Source of the DNA: an uncultured Porphyromonas sp.
GTDB taxonomy: Bacteria > Bacteroidota > Bacteroidia > Bacteroidales > Porphyromonadaceae
Direction: 5' to 3'
Length of the DNA: 42,421 bases
Assembly: GCF_938039215.1 (NCBI RefSeq)
Contig: NZ_CALHVI010000010.1
Span: forward strand, 1 to 42,421
In this document: piece after piece, positions 33,008 to 39,846 of the stretch
How the letters are laid out: each line of letters opens with the position of its first letter
Numbering within the stretch: position 1 is the stretch's first letter
Position numbers and translations under genes: made by a program
The notes under the pieces: model-generated
Databases searched by the model: none
Seen by the model: only the letters and a program-made list of their open reading frames with translations
Told to the model about the DNA's origin: nothing

Positions 33008-33724
33008 ATGACAGAGCCCCATCTCCTTCAGGTCTCACAGCTCTCTGTAAGCTATACTCATCGGCGCCGATCTACCGAAGCGCTGGTGGGTATTACTTTT
33101 TCTATGGGGAGGGAGATCGTCACGATCACAGGACCTTCGGGGAGTGGTAAGTCTACGCTCCTACACTGTCTCTCGGGTATCGTCACCCCGACAAGTGGCC
33201 ATCTCCTCCTCGATGATCTACCCATCAACCCACGGATGCATCAGATCGCTCTCGTACCTCAGCAGTATGGGCTCTTCCCCTGGAAGAGGGTAGGGAGCAA
33301 TATCCTCCTTCCCGCAGCTCTGGGTAAGCGGAGTGTCTCTCCCGAGCTCCAGCATGAGATCTTGGAGACTTTGGGACTCCTTGACCTCCTTGATCGCTAC
33401 CCGCACCAGCTGAGCGGTGGTCAGCGCCAGCGTGTCGCCCTCGCTCGAGCCTTCATCATGCAGCCAGACCTACTGCTTCTCGATGAAGCTTTCTCGGCGC
33501 TCGATGTGGCGACTGCAGAGCGTTCGCGTCAGCTATTCCTAGAGCTCTGGGCTCGCTATCCCGTCCCAACCCTCTGTGTTACACACAGCCCCGAGGAAGC
33601 TACGACCCTCGCCCAGCGTACCCTTCTCCTTGGGGGAACACCCGGCACCCTTATCGGAGACTATCGAGGTGCCTCGAGGCAGGATTTAGAGGCTAAGTTA
33701 CGTACCCTTGATGAAGCCCTTTAG
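33008..33724 (+). CDS. ABC importer ATPase (SsuB/TauB-like)
   Basis: A 238-residue ABC ATPase: Walker A 'TGPSGSGKSTLLHCLSG' (about residues 39-55), Q-loop 'VPQQYGLFPWKRV', signature 'HQLSGGQRQRVALARAF', Walker B 'LLLLDEAFSALD' and H-loop 'CVTHSPEEA'. 'FPWKRV' after the Q-loop is typical of the nitrate/sulfonate/thiamine-precursor importer class. It overlaps the permease start by 14 bp and follows the binding-protein gene by 27 bp. Confidence 0.94.
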   Translation: MTEPHLLQVSQLSVSYTHRRRSTEALVGITFSMGREIVTITGPSGSGKSTLLHCLSGIVTPTSGHLLLDDLPINPRMHQIALVPQQYGLFPWKRVGSNILLPAALGKRSVSPELQHEILETLGLLDLLDRYPHQLSGGQRQRVALARAFIMQPDLLLLDEAFSALDVATAERSRQLFLELWARYPVPTLCVTHSPEEATTLAQRTLLLGGTPGTLIGDYRGASRQDLEAKLRTLDEAL

Positions 33725-34466
33725 TCGTCATCTCATACAGCTCCTCCTCGGAGCCATCATCCTCCATGTCCTTTGGCTGGGAGGCTATTACATGATCGCC
33801 TCCGAGGTGCTACCTGCACCTTGGACAGTATATGCGCATCTACTTCGGATGGATGGCTCTAGTCTGCTCACTCATGCCGTAGTGAGCCTACAGCGTATCG
33901 GGTGGGGGATCTTGATCGCTACGCTCCTTGCCTCGGTGATCGCTCTGGTGATGATGCTCTACCCTCGTGTAGGACGGGTGCTCTCTACCTTCATCTATTT
34001 CTCCTACCCGATCCCTAAGCTCGCCCTCCTTCCCGTCGTCATGCTCCTCGGGGGACTCGGTGAGGTCACCAAGGTCGTGATGATCGTCCTCATCATCCTC
34101 TTCCAGCTCTCGGTATCCATGCGTGATGCGCTCCTAGGTATCCCTCGGGAGCACTTCGCTGTCACCCGCTCTCTGGGTACTGGGACGCTGGGCCTTCTGC
34201 GTCATCTCCTCCTCCCAGCTGCTTTGCCTGCAGCCCTCTCCGCTCTGCGTATCGCTATCGGTACGGCTATCTCGGTACTCTTTGTGACAGAGACTTATGG
34301 CACGACCGAGGGGCTAGGCTACTACATCTCGGATGCTTGGATGCGTATCAATTATCTAGATATGTATGGGGGCATTGTGCTCTTGAGTTTGCTTGGGGTG
34401 GGGCTCTTCATCCTCATTGACTCTGCTGAGGCATTGCTCTGTCCTTGGGAGGCAGAGAGTGAGTGA
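33711..34466 (+). CDS. ABC importer permease (SsuC-like)
   Basis: A 251-residue inner-membrane permease with about six transmembrane segments. The EAA-type coupling loop is visible in 'MRDALLGIPREHFAVTRSLGTGTLGLLRHLLLPAALPAALSALRIA', with 'AALPAALSALRIAIGTAISV' matching the BPD_transp_1 family. Start chosen at ATG 33711, inside the ATPase gene; a TTG one codon earlier is also in frame. It ends with 'EGLGYYISDAWMRINYLDMYGGIVLLSLLGVGLF', typical of this class. Last gene of the importer. Confidence 0.92.
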   Translation: MKPFSRHLIQLLLGAIILHVLWLGGYYMIASEVLPAPWTVYAHLLRMDGSSLLTHAVVSLQRIGWGILIATLLASVIALVMMLYPRVGRVLSTFIYFSYPIPKLALLPVVMLLGGLGEVTKVVMIVLIILFQLSVSMRDALLGIPREHFAVTRSLGTGTLGLLRHLLLPAALPAALSALRIAIGTAISVLFVTETYGTTEGLGYYISDAWMRINYLDMYGGIVLLSLLGVGLFILIDSAEALLCPWEAESE

Positions 34467-34564
34467 TGCTATACGCTTTGGGATGATCGGAACGTTGTCC
34501 TAGTGTAGGCTCTCTCTGTGGATGTCCCTACGCATGGTATCACTTCTCTAAGCAATCATCCCCG

Positions 34565-35464
34565 ATGGTCAAGCGATTATCTACCTTTTGTCTACTCCTC
34601 CTTCTCAGCATCTTCTCTTCCTCTACGGGCTTCGCACAGAAGACCAAGCGTGCCTCTGCACACAAGAGTAGCGTATCCCGAAAGCAATCAGTCACAGCGG
34701 AGACGACACTCCATCGCTTCTATATGGAGTATATCCGCTCCTTTGACCGCATGTATGAGCCCGAGCAGGTGGATTCGCTTATCCTTGCTCATGTGACTCC
34801 AGAGGCTAAGGCAAAGCTAGAGCGAGTGCGTGCTATGACGGACCTTGATCCGATCCTTCGCTCTCAAGATATTGCCTCTGGGGTGGAGCATACGCTCAAG
34901 ATCCGTAGCCTAGGCCAAGACTGGTATCAAGTATCCTTCGGAGAAGGGGAGGGCTACCAAGCGATCCCCCTTCGGGTGAAGAAGGTAGGGACGAAGTACC
35001 TCATTGACTTCATCACCCCCCCTTGGCATGAGACGGCCTATGGAGATCGCCTCCTAAGTAATCCCTTTGCTTCTGTTGATCGGGTCGACGAATCAAGCCC
35101 TTCTGCCTTCGTCCTCTCCTTCTATAAGCGCTATATCTCTGCTTATCTAGCCATGAAGCCGACCCTCAAGGAGGAACTCAAGGCTCTACGTGATCGCTAC
35201 TGCACCCCGCAGACGATCCAGCTCTACTACGACCGACTAGCTTCTACGGGTGAGGTGGAGAGTGGCTACTTCGATGTCCTCATTGACAATACGGACTTTG
35301 ACCCCACGTGGTGCTCTTCGCTCTCTGTCCGTCCCAGCTCGTCCTCCGATCTGCTGGAAGTCCTCTATAATCCAAGTTCGAACCATCGCACACTCCCCCG
35401 TAAGCTCCTTGTGCGTGCCATACGGCTCGCTACGGGAGGCTATCGTCTGGATCTACAGCCTTAG
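34565..35464 (+). CDS. Secreted protein with two DUF3828-like repeats
   Basis: A 299-residue exported protein. The signal peptide (MVKRLSTFCLLLLLSIFSSS, cleavage near GFAQ) is followed by a basic Ser/Lys stretch. Two related segments are visible: 'TLHRFYMEYIRSFDRMYEPE...ILAHVTPEAKAKLERV' (about residues 45-85) and 'VLSFYKRYISAYLAMKPTLK...LRDRYCTPQTIQLYYDRL' (about residues 178-225). Each is followed by a beta-rich stretch, as in DUF3828 domains. I infer a duplicated domain; the function is unknown. It lies 98 bp after the permease gene, probably a separate unit, and an inverted repeat follows its stop. Confidence 0.75.
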   Translation: MVKRLSTFCLLLLLSIFSSSTGFAQKTKRASAHKSSVSRKQSVTAETTLHRFYMEYIRSFDRMYEPEQVDSLILAHVTPEAKAKLERVRAMTDLDPILRSQDIASGVEHTLKIRSLGQDWYQVSFGEGEGYQAIPLRVKKVGTKYLIDFITPPWHETAYGDRLLSNPFASVDRVDESSPSAFVLSFYKRYISAYLAMKPTLKEELKALRDRYCTPQTIQLYYDRLASTGEVESGYFDVLIDNTDFDPTWCSSLSVRPSSSSDLLEVLYNPSSNHRTLPRKLLVRAIRLATGGYRLDLQP

Positions 35465-35492
35465 ATATAGCGCTTCCCAACGGCCTATATCT
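35463..35492 (+). terminator. Inverted repeat after the DUF3828-like gene
   Basis: AGATATAG (35463-35470) pairs perfectly with CTATATCT (35485-35492), a 14-nt loop, starting within the stop codon. AT-rich and without a T-run, so only a tentative terminator. Confidence 0.4.
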
Positions 35493-35515
35493 GGGGTGAT
35501 TATGCTATTTATGGC

Positions 35516-35523
35516 TATCTTTG
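35516..35523 (+). promoter_or_regulatory. -7 promoter box for the HU/SPOR-domain gene
   Basis: TATCTTTG matches TAnnTTTG exactly. It overlaps an upstream in-frame TTG (35521), so transcription must begin after that codon and translation at ATG 35557. Confidence 0.6.
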
Positions 35524-35556
35524 TGCTACGATTTAAGTAATAAGCCGAAGAAGATA

Positions 35557-36513
35557 ATGAATAGTCGCCTCGCCGAGCAGATCTCCTACCTCCTCCTGCG
35601 CCACCAATATGTGGTGGTCCCCCAGCTAGGAGGGTTCATCAGAGAGAAGCTCCCTGCTAACTATGATCCTACTAAGCGACTCGCTTATCCTCCCTCTGCA
35701 GAGCTCCACTTCAACCAAGCTCTAGGACACAGTGATGGCCTCTTGGAGGGTCGCTATGCCGAGCTCTTAGGGCTCTCTCTTAGACGTGCTCGTCTCATCC
35801 TAGAGGAGGAAGTGCGTCAGCTCCGTCTGAGTCTGATCAAGCAGGGGCACTATGAACTCTCGGGTATCGGCGAGCTCATCCTCTCTCAGGAGGGACAGCT
35901 TAGCTTCGTGCCTAGTGCTCACGCTCTAGCTACCCAGTCGGCTTCTTACGGCTATGCCCCCCTCTCTCTCCCCGAACTTCCCTCCCAAGCAAAGACAACT
36001 AAGAGTGTACGTCGCTCTCGCTCGGAGCGTGATGGGCGCTATATCTCTCTGCGCCTCTCCAAGCGTGCTCTAGGCTATGCAGCCGTAGTGATTTTCACGA
36101 TCCTTGCGCTACTTCCTTGGGGTAATCGGGTCGAGACGACTGCACACTATCAAGCTGGATTTACTCCCTCCATTGAGGCGGCACGTCAGCTCTTCGGAGA
36201 GCAGGAAGTCATTGCTGAGCCTCGTGCAGAGGAGCAGACCAAGGGCGGACTCAGCTGGTCCACAGAGCAGGATGGTCGCTACTATATCGTCCTAGCTACC
36301 GAGCGTACAGAGGAGCGCATACAAGGCTACCTCACTGGGGTGCAGGAAGCCTTCCCAGAGGCTAACTTAGTGGCACTCCACTCCCCTCATGGGCGCACGA
36401 TCCGTCTGTGCCTTACTTCCTTCCCTTCGTCAGCAGAGGCTTATGCCTACCTAAATACGCTGGTGAAGGAGCATCCCTCCTATCGCTCTTCGTGGGTCTT
36501 CCGCAATAGTTAG
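35557..36513 (+). CDS. HU-CCDC81-type and SPOR domain membrane protein
   Basis: A 318-residue inner-membrane protein. The N-terminal part (MNSRLAEQISYLLLRHQYVV, ...LGGFIREKLPANYDP..., 'LIKQGHYELSGIGELIL') matches the two HU-like CCDC81 prokaryotic domains (about residues 1-125). One transmembrane segment (YAAVVIFTILALLPW) lies at about residues 175-190, followed by a periplasmic SPOR domain at the C-terminus (YYIVLATERTEERIQGYLTG...). SPOR domains bind denuded peptidoglycan at division sites; the cytoplasmic HU-like half suggests a link between envelope and nucleoid, which is inference. Start chosen at ATG 35557 with AAGAAG upstream, because a -7 promoter box sits over the more distal TTG at 35521. 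Confidence 0.87.
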   Translation: MNSRLAEQISYLLLRHQYVVVPQLGGFIREKLPANYDPTKRLAYPPSAELHFNQALGHSDGLLEGRYAELLGLSLRRARLILEEEVRQLRLSLIKQGHYELSGIGELILSQEGQLSFVPSAHALATQSASYGYAPLSLPELPSQAKTTKSVRRSRSERDGRYISLRLSKRALGYAAVVIFTILALLPWGNRVETTAHYQAGFTPSIEAARQLFGEQEVIAEPRAEEQTKGGLSWSTEQDGRYYIVLATERTEERIQGYLTGVQEAFPEANLVALHSPHGRTIRLCLTSFPSSAEAYAYLNTLVKEHPSYRSSWVFRNS

Positions 36514-36549
36514 GCTAGGAGCTCTCCTAGATCCGAAGCGTCCATCCCA

Positions 36550-37575
36550 TTGGAGCAACATCCCCTACACGACATCGTGACTGAGATCAAAGCCGAGGCT
36601 TACCGCCTCGGCTTCTCTGCTTGTGGGATAGCCGAAGCTGGGGCTGTACCCGAGGAGATCATGCAGGAATATGATCACTGGGTAGACACAGGCTATCATG
36701 GGGATATGGATTACCTCGCTCGTAATAGAGAGCTTCGTTCAGATCCTCGGCTACTGCTCCCTGGGACGAAGTCGCTCATCCTCGTGGCGATGAACTACTA
36801 TCCAGAGACGAAGCAAGATCCTGAGGCTCCACAGTTCGCTTACTACGCCTACGGGCGAGACTATCATAAGGTGGTCAAGAAGCGCCTCGACAGCCTCCTT
36901 AGCTATATGCGGGAGGAGCTAGGCCTCAAGGTCGAGGGACGAGCCTTCTCGGACTCCGCTCCGATCATGGAGCGTTACTGGGCGGAGCAGGCAGGGCTAG
37001 GCTGGCGAGGGAAGAATAGCCTGCTGATCATCCCACGAGCAGGGAGTTACTTCTTCCTCGGCGAACTGCTGGTAGATATAGAGCTCCCCTACGATACTCC
37101 GATGCGTAATCTCTGCGGGCGGTGTGAGCGCTGTCAGCAGGCTTGTCCTACGGAGGCCTTCCTTGCCCCAGGGAAGTTGGACGCTCGGCGCTGCATCAGT
37201 TACCTGACCATTGAGCAGAAGGGGGAGATCCCCGAAGAGCTACGAGAGCGCATGGGACGGCGGGTCTATGGCTGTGATGCCTGCCAGCAATGTTGCCCGT
37301 GGAATCGCTATGCTCGCCCGACGAAGGTCGCTGACTATACCCCTCGGGAAGCACTTCTTTCTCTCTCCCCAGAGCAACTGGAGAGTATGACCGAAGAGGA
37401 GTATCTAGCCCTCTTCGCCGGCACAGCTGTCAAGCGGGCAGGGCTCTCGGGGCTCCAGCGGACGATCCGAGACCTTCGGGCGAACTTCTCTACTCCCATC
37501 CCTTCCACGGAAGCCTCATCGGTGCGTCGCTTCGTTCGCCCTACTACTCCCGAGTCCATCGACTCATCTGAGTGA
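36550..37575 (+). CDS. queG: Epoxyqueuosine reductase QueG
   Basis: Cobalamin-dependent iron-sulfur enzyme for the last step of queuosine synthesis in tRNA. The 341 residues show 'GFSACGIAEAG', 'YHGDMDYLARNRELRSDPR', 'DSAPIMERYWAEQAGLGWRGKNSLLI', and eight cysteines in two 4Fe-4S motifs: 'CGRCERCQQACP' and 'CDACQQCCPWN'. The C-terminal extension follows. Length is slightly above average. The start is TTG at 36550; the next Met is at codon 37, which would remove part of the family N-terminus. No clear ribosome-binding site. It requires B12, linking it with cbiET and meaB in metabolic need. Confidence 0.95.
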   Translation: MEQHPLHDIVTEIKAEAYRLGFSACGIAEAGAVPEEIMQEYDHWVDTGYHGDMDYLARNRELRSDPRLLLPGTKSLILVAMNYYPETKQDPEAPQFAYYAYGRDYHKVVKKRLDSLLSYMREELGLKVEGRAFSDSAPIMERYWAEQAGLGWRGKNSLLIIPRAGSYFFLGELLVDIELPYDTPMRNLCGRCERCQQACPTEAFLAPGKLDARRCISYLTIEQKGEIPEELRERMGRRVYGCDACQQCCPWNRYARPTKVADYTPREALLSLSPEQLESMTEEEYLALFAGTAVKRAGLSGLQRTIRDLRANFSTPIPSTEASSVRRFVRPTTPESIDSSE

Positions 37576-37652
37576 CAGCTCGCCCCTCCTTCTCCTGCGG
37601 AAAGGTGCAGTCAGATACGCTCCTGCCTTGAGCCTCTATGGTGTGAGAAGTG

Positions 37653-37740
37653 TACCCATGTATAGTACCGTATATAGACCCATACATGGGTCACCCGATC
37701 GACCCATTCATGGGGTCCTCGACCGACCCATGAATGGGTA
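37653..37740. repeat. Family A palindrome array between queG and cbiET, 24-bp period
   Basis: Units at 37653 (TACCCATGTATAGTAC, decayed), 37677 (GACCCATACATGGGTC, perfect), 37701 (GACCCATTCATGGGGTC, one extra G) and 37725 (GACCCATGAATGGGTA); starts are exactly 24 bp apart. Spacers are CGTATATA, ACCCGATC and CTCGACC (7 nt because the preceding unit is one base longer). No cobalamin riboswitch features are seen in this gap. Confidence 0.9.
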
Positions 37741-37804
37741 CCTAAACCTCAAGATGGGGCAAGTAAGGAGTAGTGTGCTTAGCCGAGCTCGCCCTTATTT
37801 GTTG

Positions 37805-37812
37805 TAATTTTG
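37805..37812 (+). promoter_or_regulatory. -7 promoter box for cbiET
   Basis: TAATTTTG fits TAnnTTTG exactly. It lies 40 bp before the proposed TTG start at 37845 and downstream of the longest-frame GTG (37773), which it makes unlikely as a start. Confidence 0.55.
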
Positions 37813-37844
37813 CTCTCTATAATCAATCAAGCAATACAAGACTT

Positions 37845-39071
37845 TTGAACGAATATAATTCCCACGCTAAAGGGCTCTCCTTCGTCGTCATAGGTATGAA
37901 CGATGAGAAGAGCCCCCTCTTCCCCGAAGAAGTACAGAGACTGATCTCGGAGCATCGCATCTTCTCTGGAGGCCGTCGCCATAGAGAGCTTGTCGGGGAG
38001 CTCCTACCCGAGGGAGCCGTATGGATCGATATTGTTGTCCCGCTGAGCGATGTATATGCGCAGTATCGACACTATGATGAGCCTGTCCTCGTCTTCGCTT
38101 CGGGGGACCCGCTCTTCTTCGGGTTCACGACGACGCTGATGCGTGAGTTCGAGGGAAGAGTCACGAAGACCTTCCCCTCCTTCAGTTCGCTACAGATGCT
38201 GGCGCACGCCCTTCGCTTGCCGTACCATGATATGCGTGTTGTTTCGCTGACGGGACGACCTTGGCATGAGTTCGACCGAGCCTTGATCGAGCGGGCGCAC
38301 AAGGTAGGGGTGCTGACAGATCGGAAGAATACGCCTGCTACCATCGCTAAGCGTATGCTTGACTACGGCTATACTGCCTATCAGATGCACGTGGGGGTAC
38401 GCCTCGGAGGTGAGCGGGAAGAGACTTATTCGCTTCCCCTTGAGGAAGTCATCACGAAGGACTTCCCTCATCCCAATTGCCTGATCATCGAAGCGGTAGA
38501 GCCTCAGCCCTATGATGCTCCTATCGGGCTCAAGGAACTGGACTTCTTCCCTCTGAATGGACGGGTGAATATGATCACGAAGATGCCTATCCGCCTCGTG
38601 AGCCTTAGCCTGCTGGAGCTGGAGCAAAGACGGAGCTTCTGGGATGTCGGCTTCTGCACGGGCTCTGTCTCCATCGAGGCTAAGCTCCGCTATCCTCATC
38701 TCACGGTGACGGCTTTTGAAGTACGGGAAGAGGGCTCAGAGCTCATGGAGACGAATAGCCGGCGCTTCCATGCTCCAGGGATCGACTACCATATTGGGGA
38801 CTTCCTCTCCCAGCCTTTAGAAAGCCTTCCTCGTCCAGAGGCCGCCTTCATCGGGGGGCATGGGGGGAGGCTACCTGAGTTCGTCGCACGCCTTGCCGAA
38901 CTGATGGGCGAAGACGGGATCATCGTCTTCAATTCCGTCTCCGAGGAGACGCTCCAGCTCTTCCGTGACTCTATAGCCGAGATCGGCTGGGCTATTACCT
39001 ACGAGACTCGCCTAGCCGTCGACAGCCACAATCCGATCACGATCCTGCAGGCCAAGGGGCGCAGAGACTAG
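37845..39071 (+). CDS. cbiET: Precorrin-6Y C5,15-methyltransferase (decarboxylating), CbiE-CbiT fusion
   Basis: Bifunctional corrin-ring enzyme of cobalamin synthesis. The N-terminal CbiE domain (about residues 12-205) shows 'FVVIGMNDEKSPLF', 'VFASGDPLFFGF' and 'HDMRVVSLTGRPW'. The CbiT domain (about residues 215-408) has 'LNGRVNMITKMPIRLVSLS', the SAM loop 'FWDVGFCTGSVSIEAKL' and 'AAFIGGHGGRLPEFV'. The longest reading frame starts with GTG at 37773, but a -7 box at 37805-37812 lies inside it, so I start at TTG 37845 (408 residues); an ATG at 37896 would cut into the first strand. No other cobalamin genes are adjacent. aroE follows after 19 bp. Confidence 0.92.
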   Translation: MNEYNSHAKGLSFVVIGMNDEKSPLFPEEVQRLISEHRIFSGGRRHRELVGELLPEGAVWIDIVVPLSDVYAQYRHYDEPVLVFASGDPLFFGFTTTLMREFEGRVTKTFPSFSSLQMLAHALRLPYHDMRVVSLTGRPWHEFDRALIERAHKVGVLTDRKNTPATIAKRMLDYGYTAYQMHVGVRLGGEREETYSLPLEEVITKDFPHPNCLIIEAVEPQPYDAPIGLKELDFFPLNGRVNMITKMPIRLVSLSLLELEQRRSFWDVGFCTGSVSIEAKLRYPHLTVTAFEVREEGSELMETNSRRFHAPGIDYHIGDFLSQPLESLPRPEAAFIGGHGGRLPEFVARLAELMGEDGIIVFNSVSEETLQLFRDSIAEIGWAITYETRLAVDSHNPITILQAKGRRD

Positions 39072-39090
39072 GGTATCTGAGCATAGAGAG

Positions 39091-39846
39091 ATGGCACGTT
39101 ATACCTACGGACTGATAGGGCGACCGCTGGAGCATTCTTTTTCTCCGAGCTACTTCCGTGCGTTCTTTGAGCGCGAAGGGATCGATGCTTCGTATGAGCT
39201 CTATGAGCTGGAGCGGATCGAAGAGCTCCCCCAGCTGCTCGAAGCGAACCCCGATCTCAGAGGGCTCAATGTCACCCTGCCCTACAAGCGGGAGGTGCTT
39301 CGCTACGTCGGAGACTGCTCGGATGAGGTGAAGCTCCTTGGGGCGGCGAACGTCCTCTCCGTGCGACGCACCCCCGAAGGGAAGCCCATCCTCAAGGCGC
39401 ACAATACCGATGTCGAGGGCTTCCGTCGGTCGCTTGCTCAGCTTCTTCGGGGGGAGCACCCCGAAGCTTGGGTCTTCGGGACGGGTGGGGCAGCCTCGGC
39501 CGTCCTTCGTGGGCTGGACCTGCTGGGGATCAGCTACCGTCAGGTGAGCCGTACACCACGCTCGGGACAGATGAGCTACGGGGACTTGACCCTCGAGGAG
39601 GCTCGGCGGACAAAGCTCTGGATCAATGCTACCCCCGTGGGACTTCGGCTGGGTGACTCGCTTCCCTTGCCCTACGAAGCGCTGGGGGCGGAACATATCT
39701 GCTACGATCTCATCTACAACCCTTCGCCTACGACCTTCCTAAGCCGAGCCTCCGAGCGGGGTGCACGGACGAAGGACGGGCTCGAGATGCTACATATCCA
39801 AGCCGATGAAGCTTGGAAGATTTGGACTACGAATGAAGAAGACTAG
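39091..39846 (+). CDS. aroE: Shikimate dehydrogenase
   Basis: NADP-dependent reduction of 3-dehydroshikimate in aromatic amino-acid synthesis. The 251 residues include the substrate site 'GRPLEHSFSPSYFRAFF', 'LRGLNVTLPYKREVL' with the catalytic lysine, 'AHNTDVEGF' with the catalytic aspartate, the nucleotide loop 'VFGTGGAASAVL' and 'WINATPVGL...YDLIYNPSPTTFL'. Slightly shorter than E. coli AroE but complete, ending 'GLEMLHIQADEAWKIW'. It follows cbiET by 19 bp, and its last 14 bp overlap the tamL start. Confidence 0.96.
   Translation: MARYTYGLIGRPLEHSFSPSYFRAFFEREGIDASYELYELERIEELPQLLEANPDLRGLNVTLPYKREVLRYVGDCSDEVKLLGAANVLSVRRTPEGKPILKAHNTDVEGFRRSLAQLLRGEHPEAWVFGTGGAASAVLRGLDLLGISYRQVSRTPRSGQMSYGDLTLEEARRTKLWINATPVGLRLGDSLPLPYEALGAEHICYDLIYNPSPTTFLSRASERGARTKDGLEMLHIQADEAWKIWTTNEED

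Noticed and set aside
37576..37804. Cobalamin riboswitch upstream of cbiET
   Set aside because: I looked for a B12-box-like sequence and associated stems and saw none; the gap is occupied by the palindrome array.
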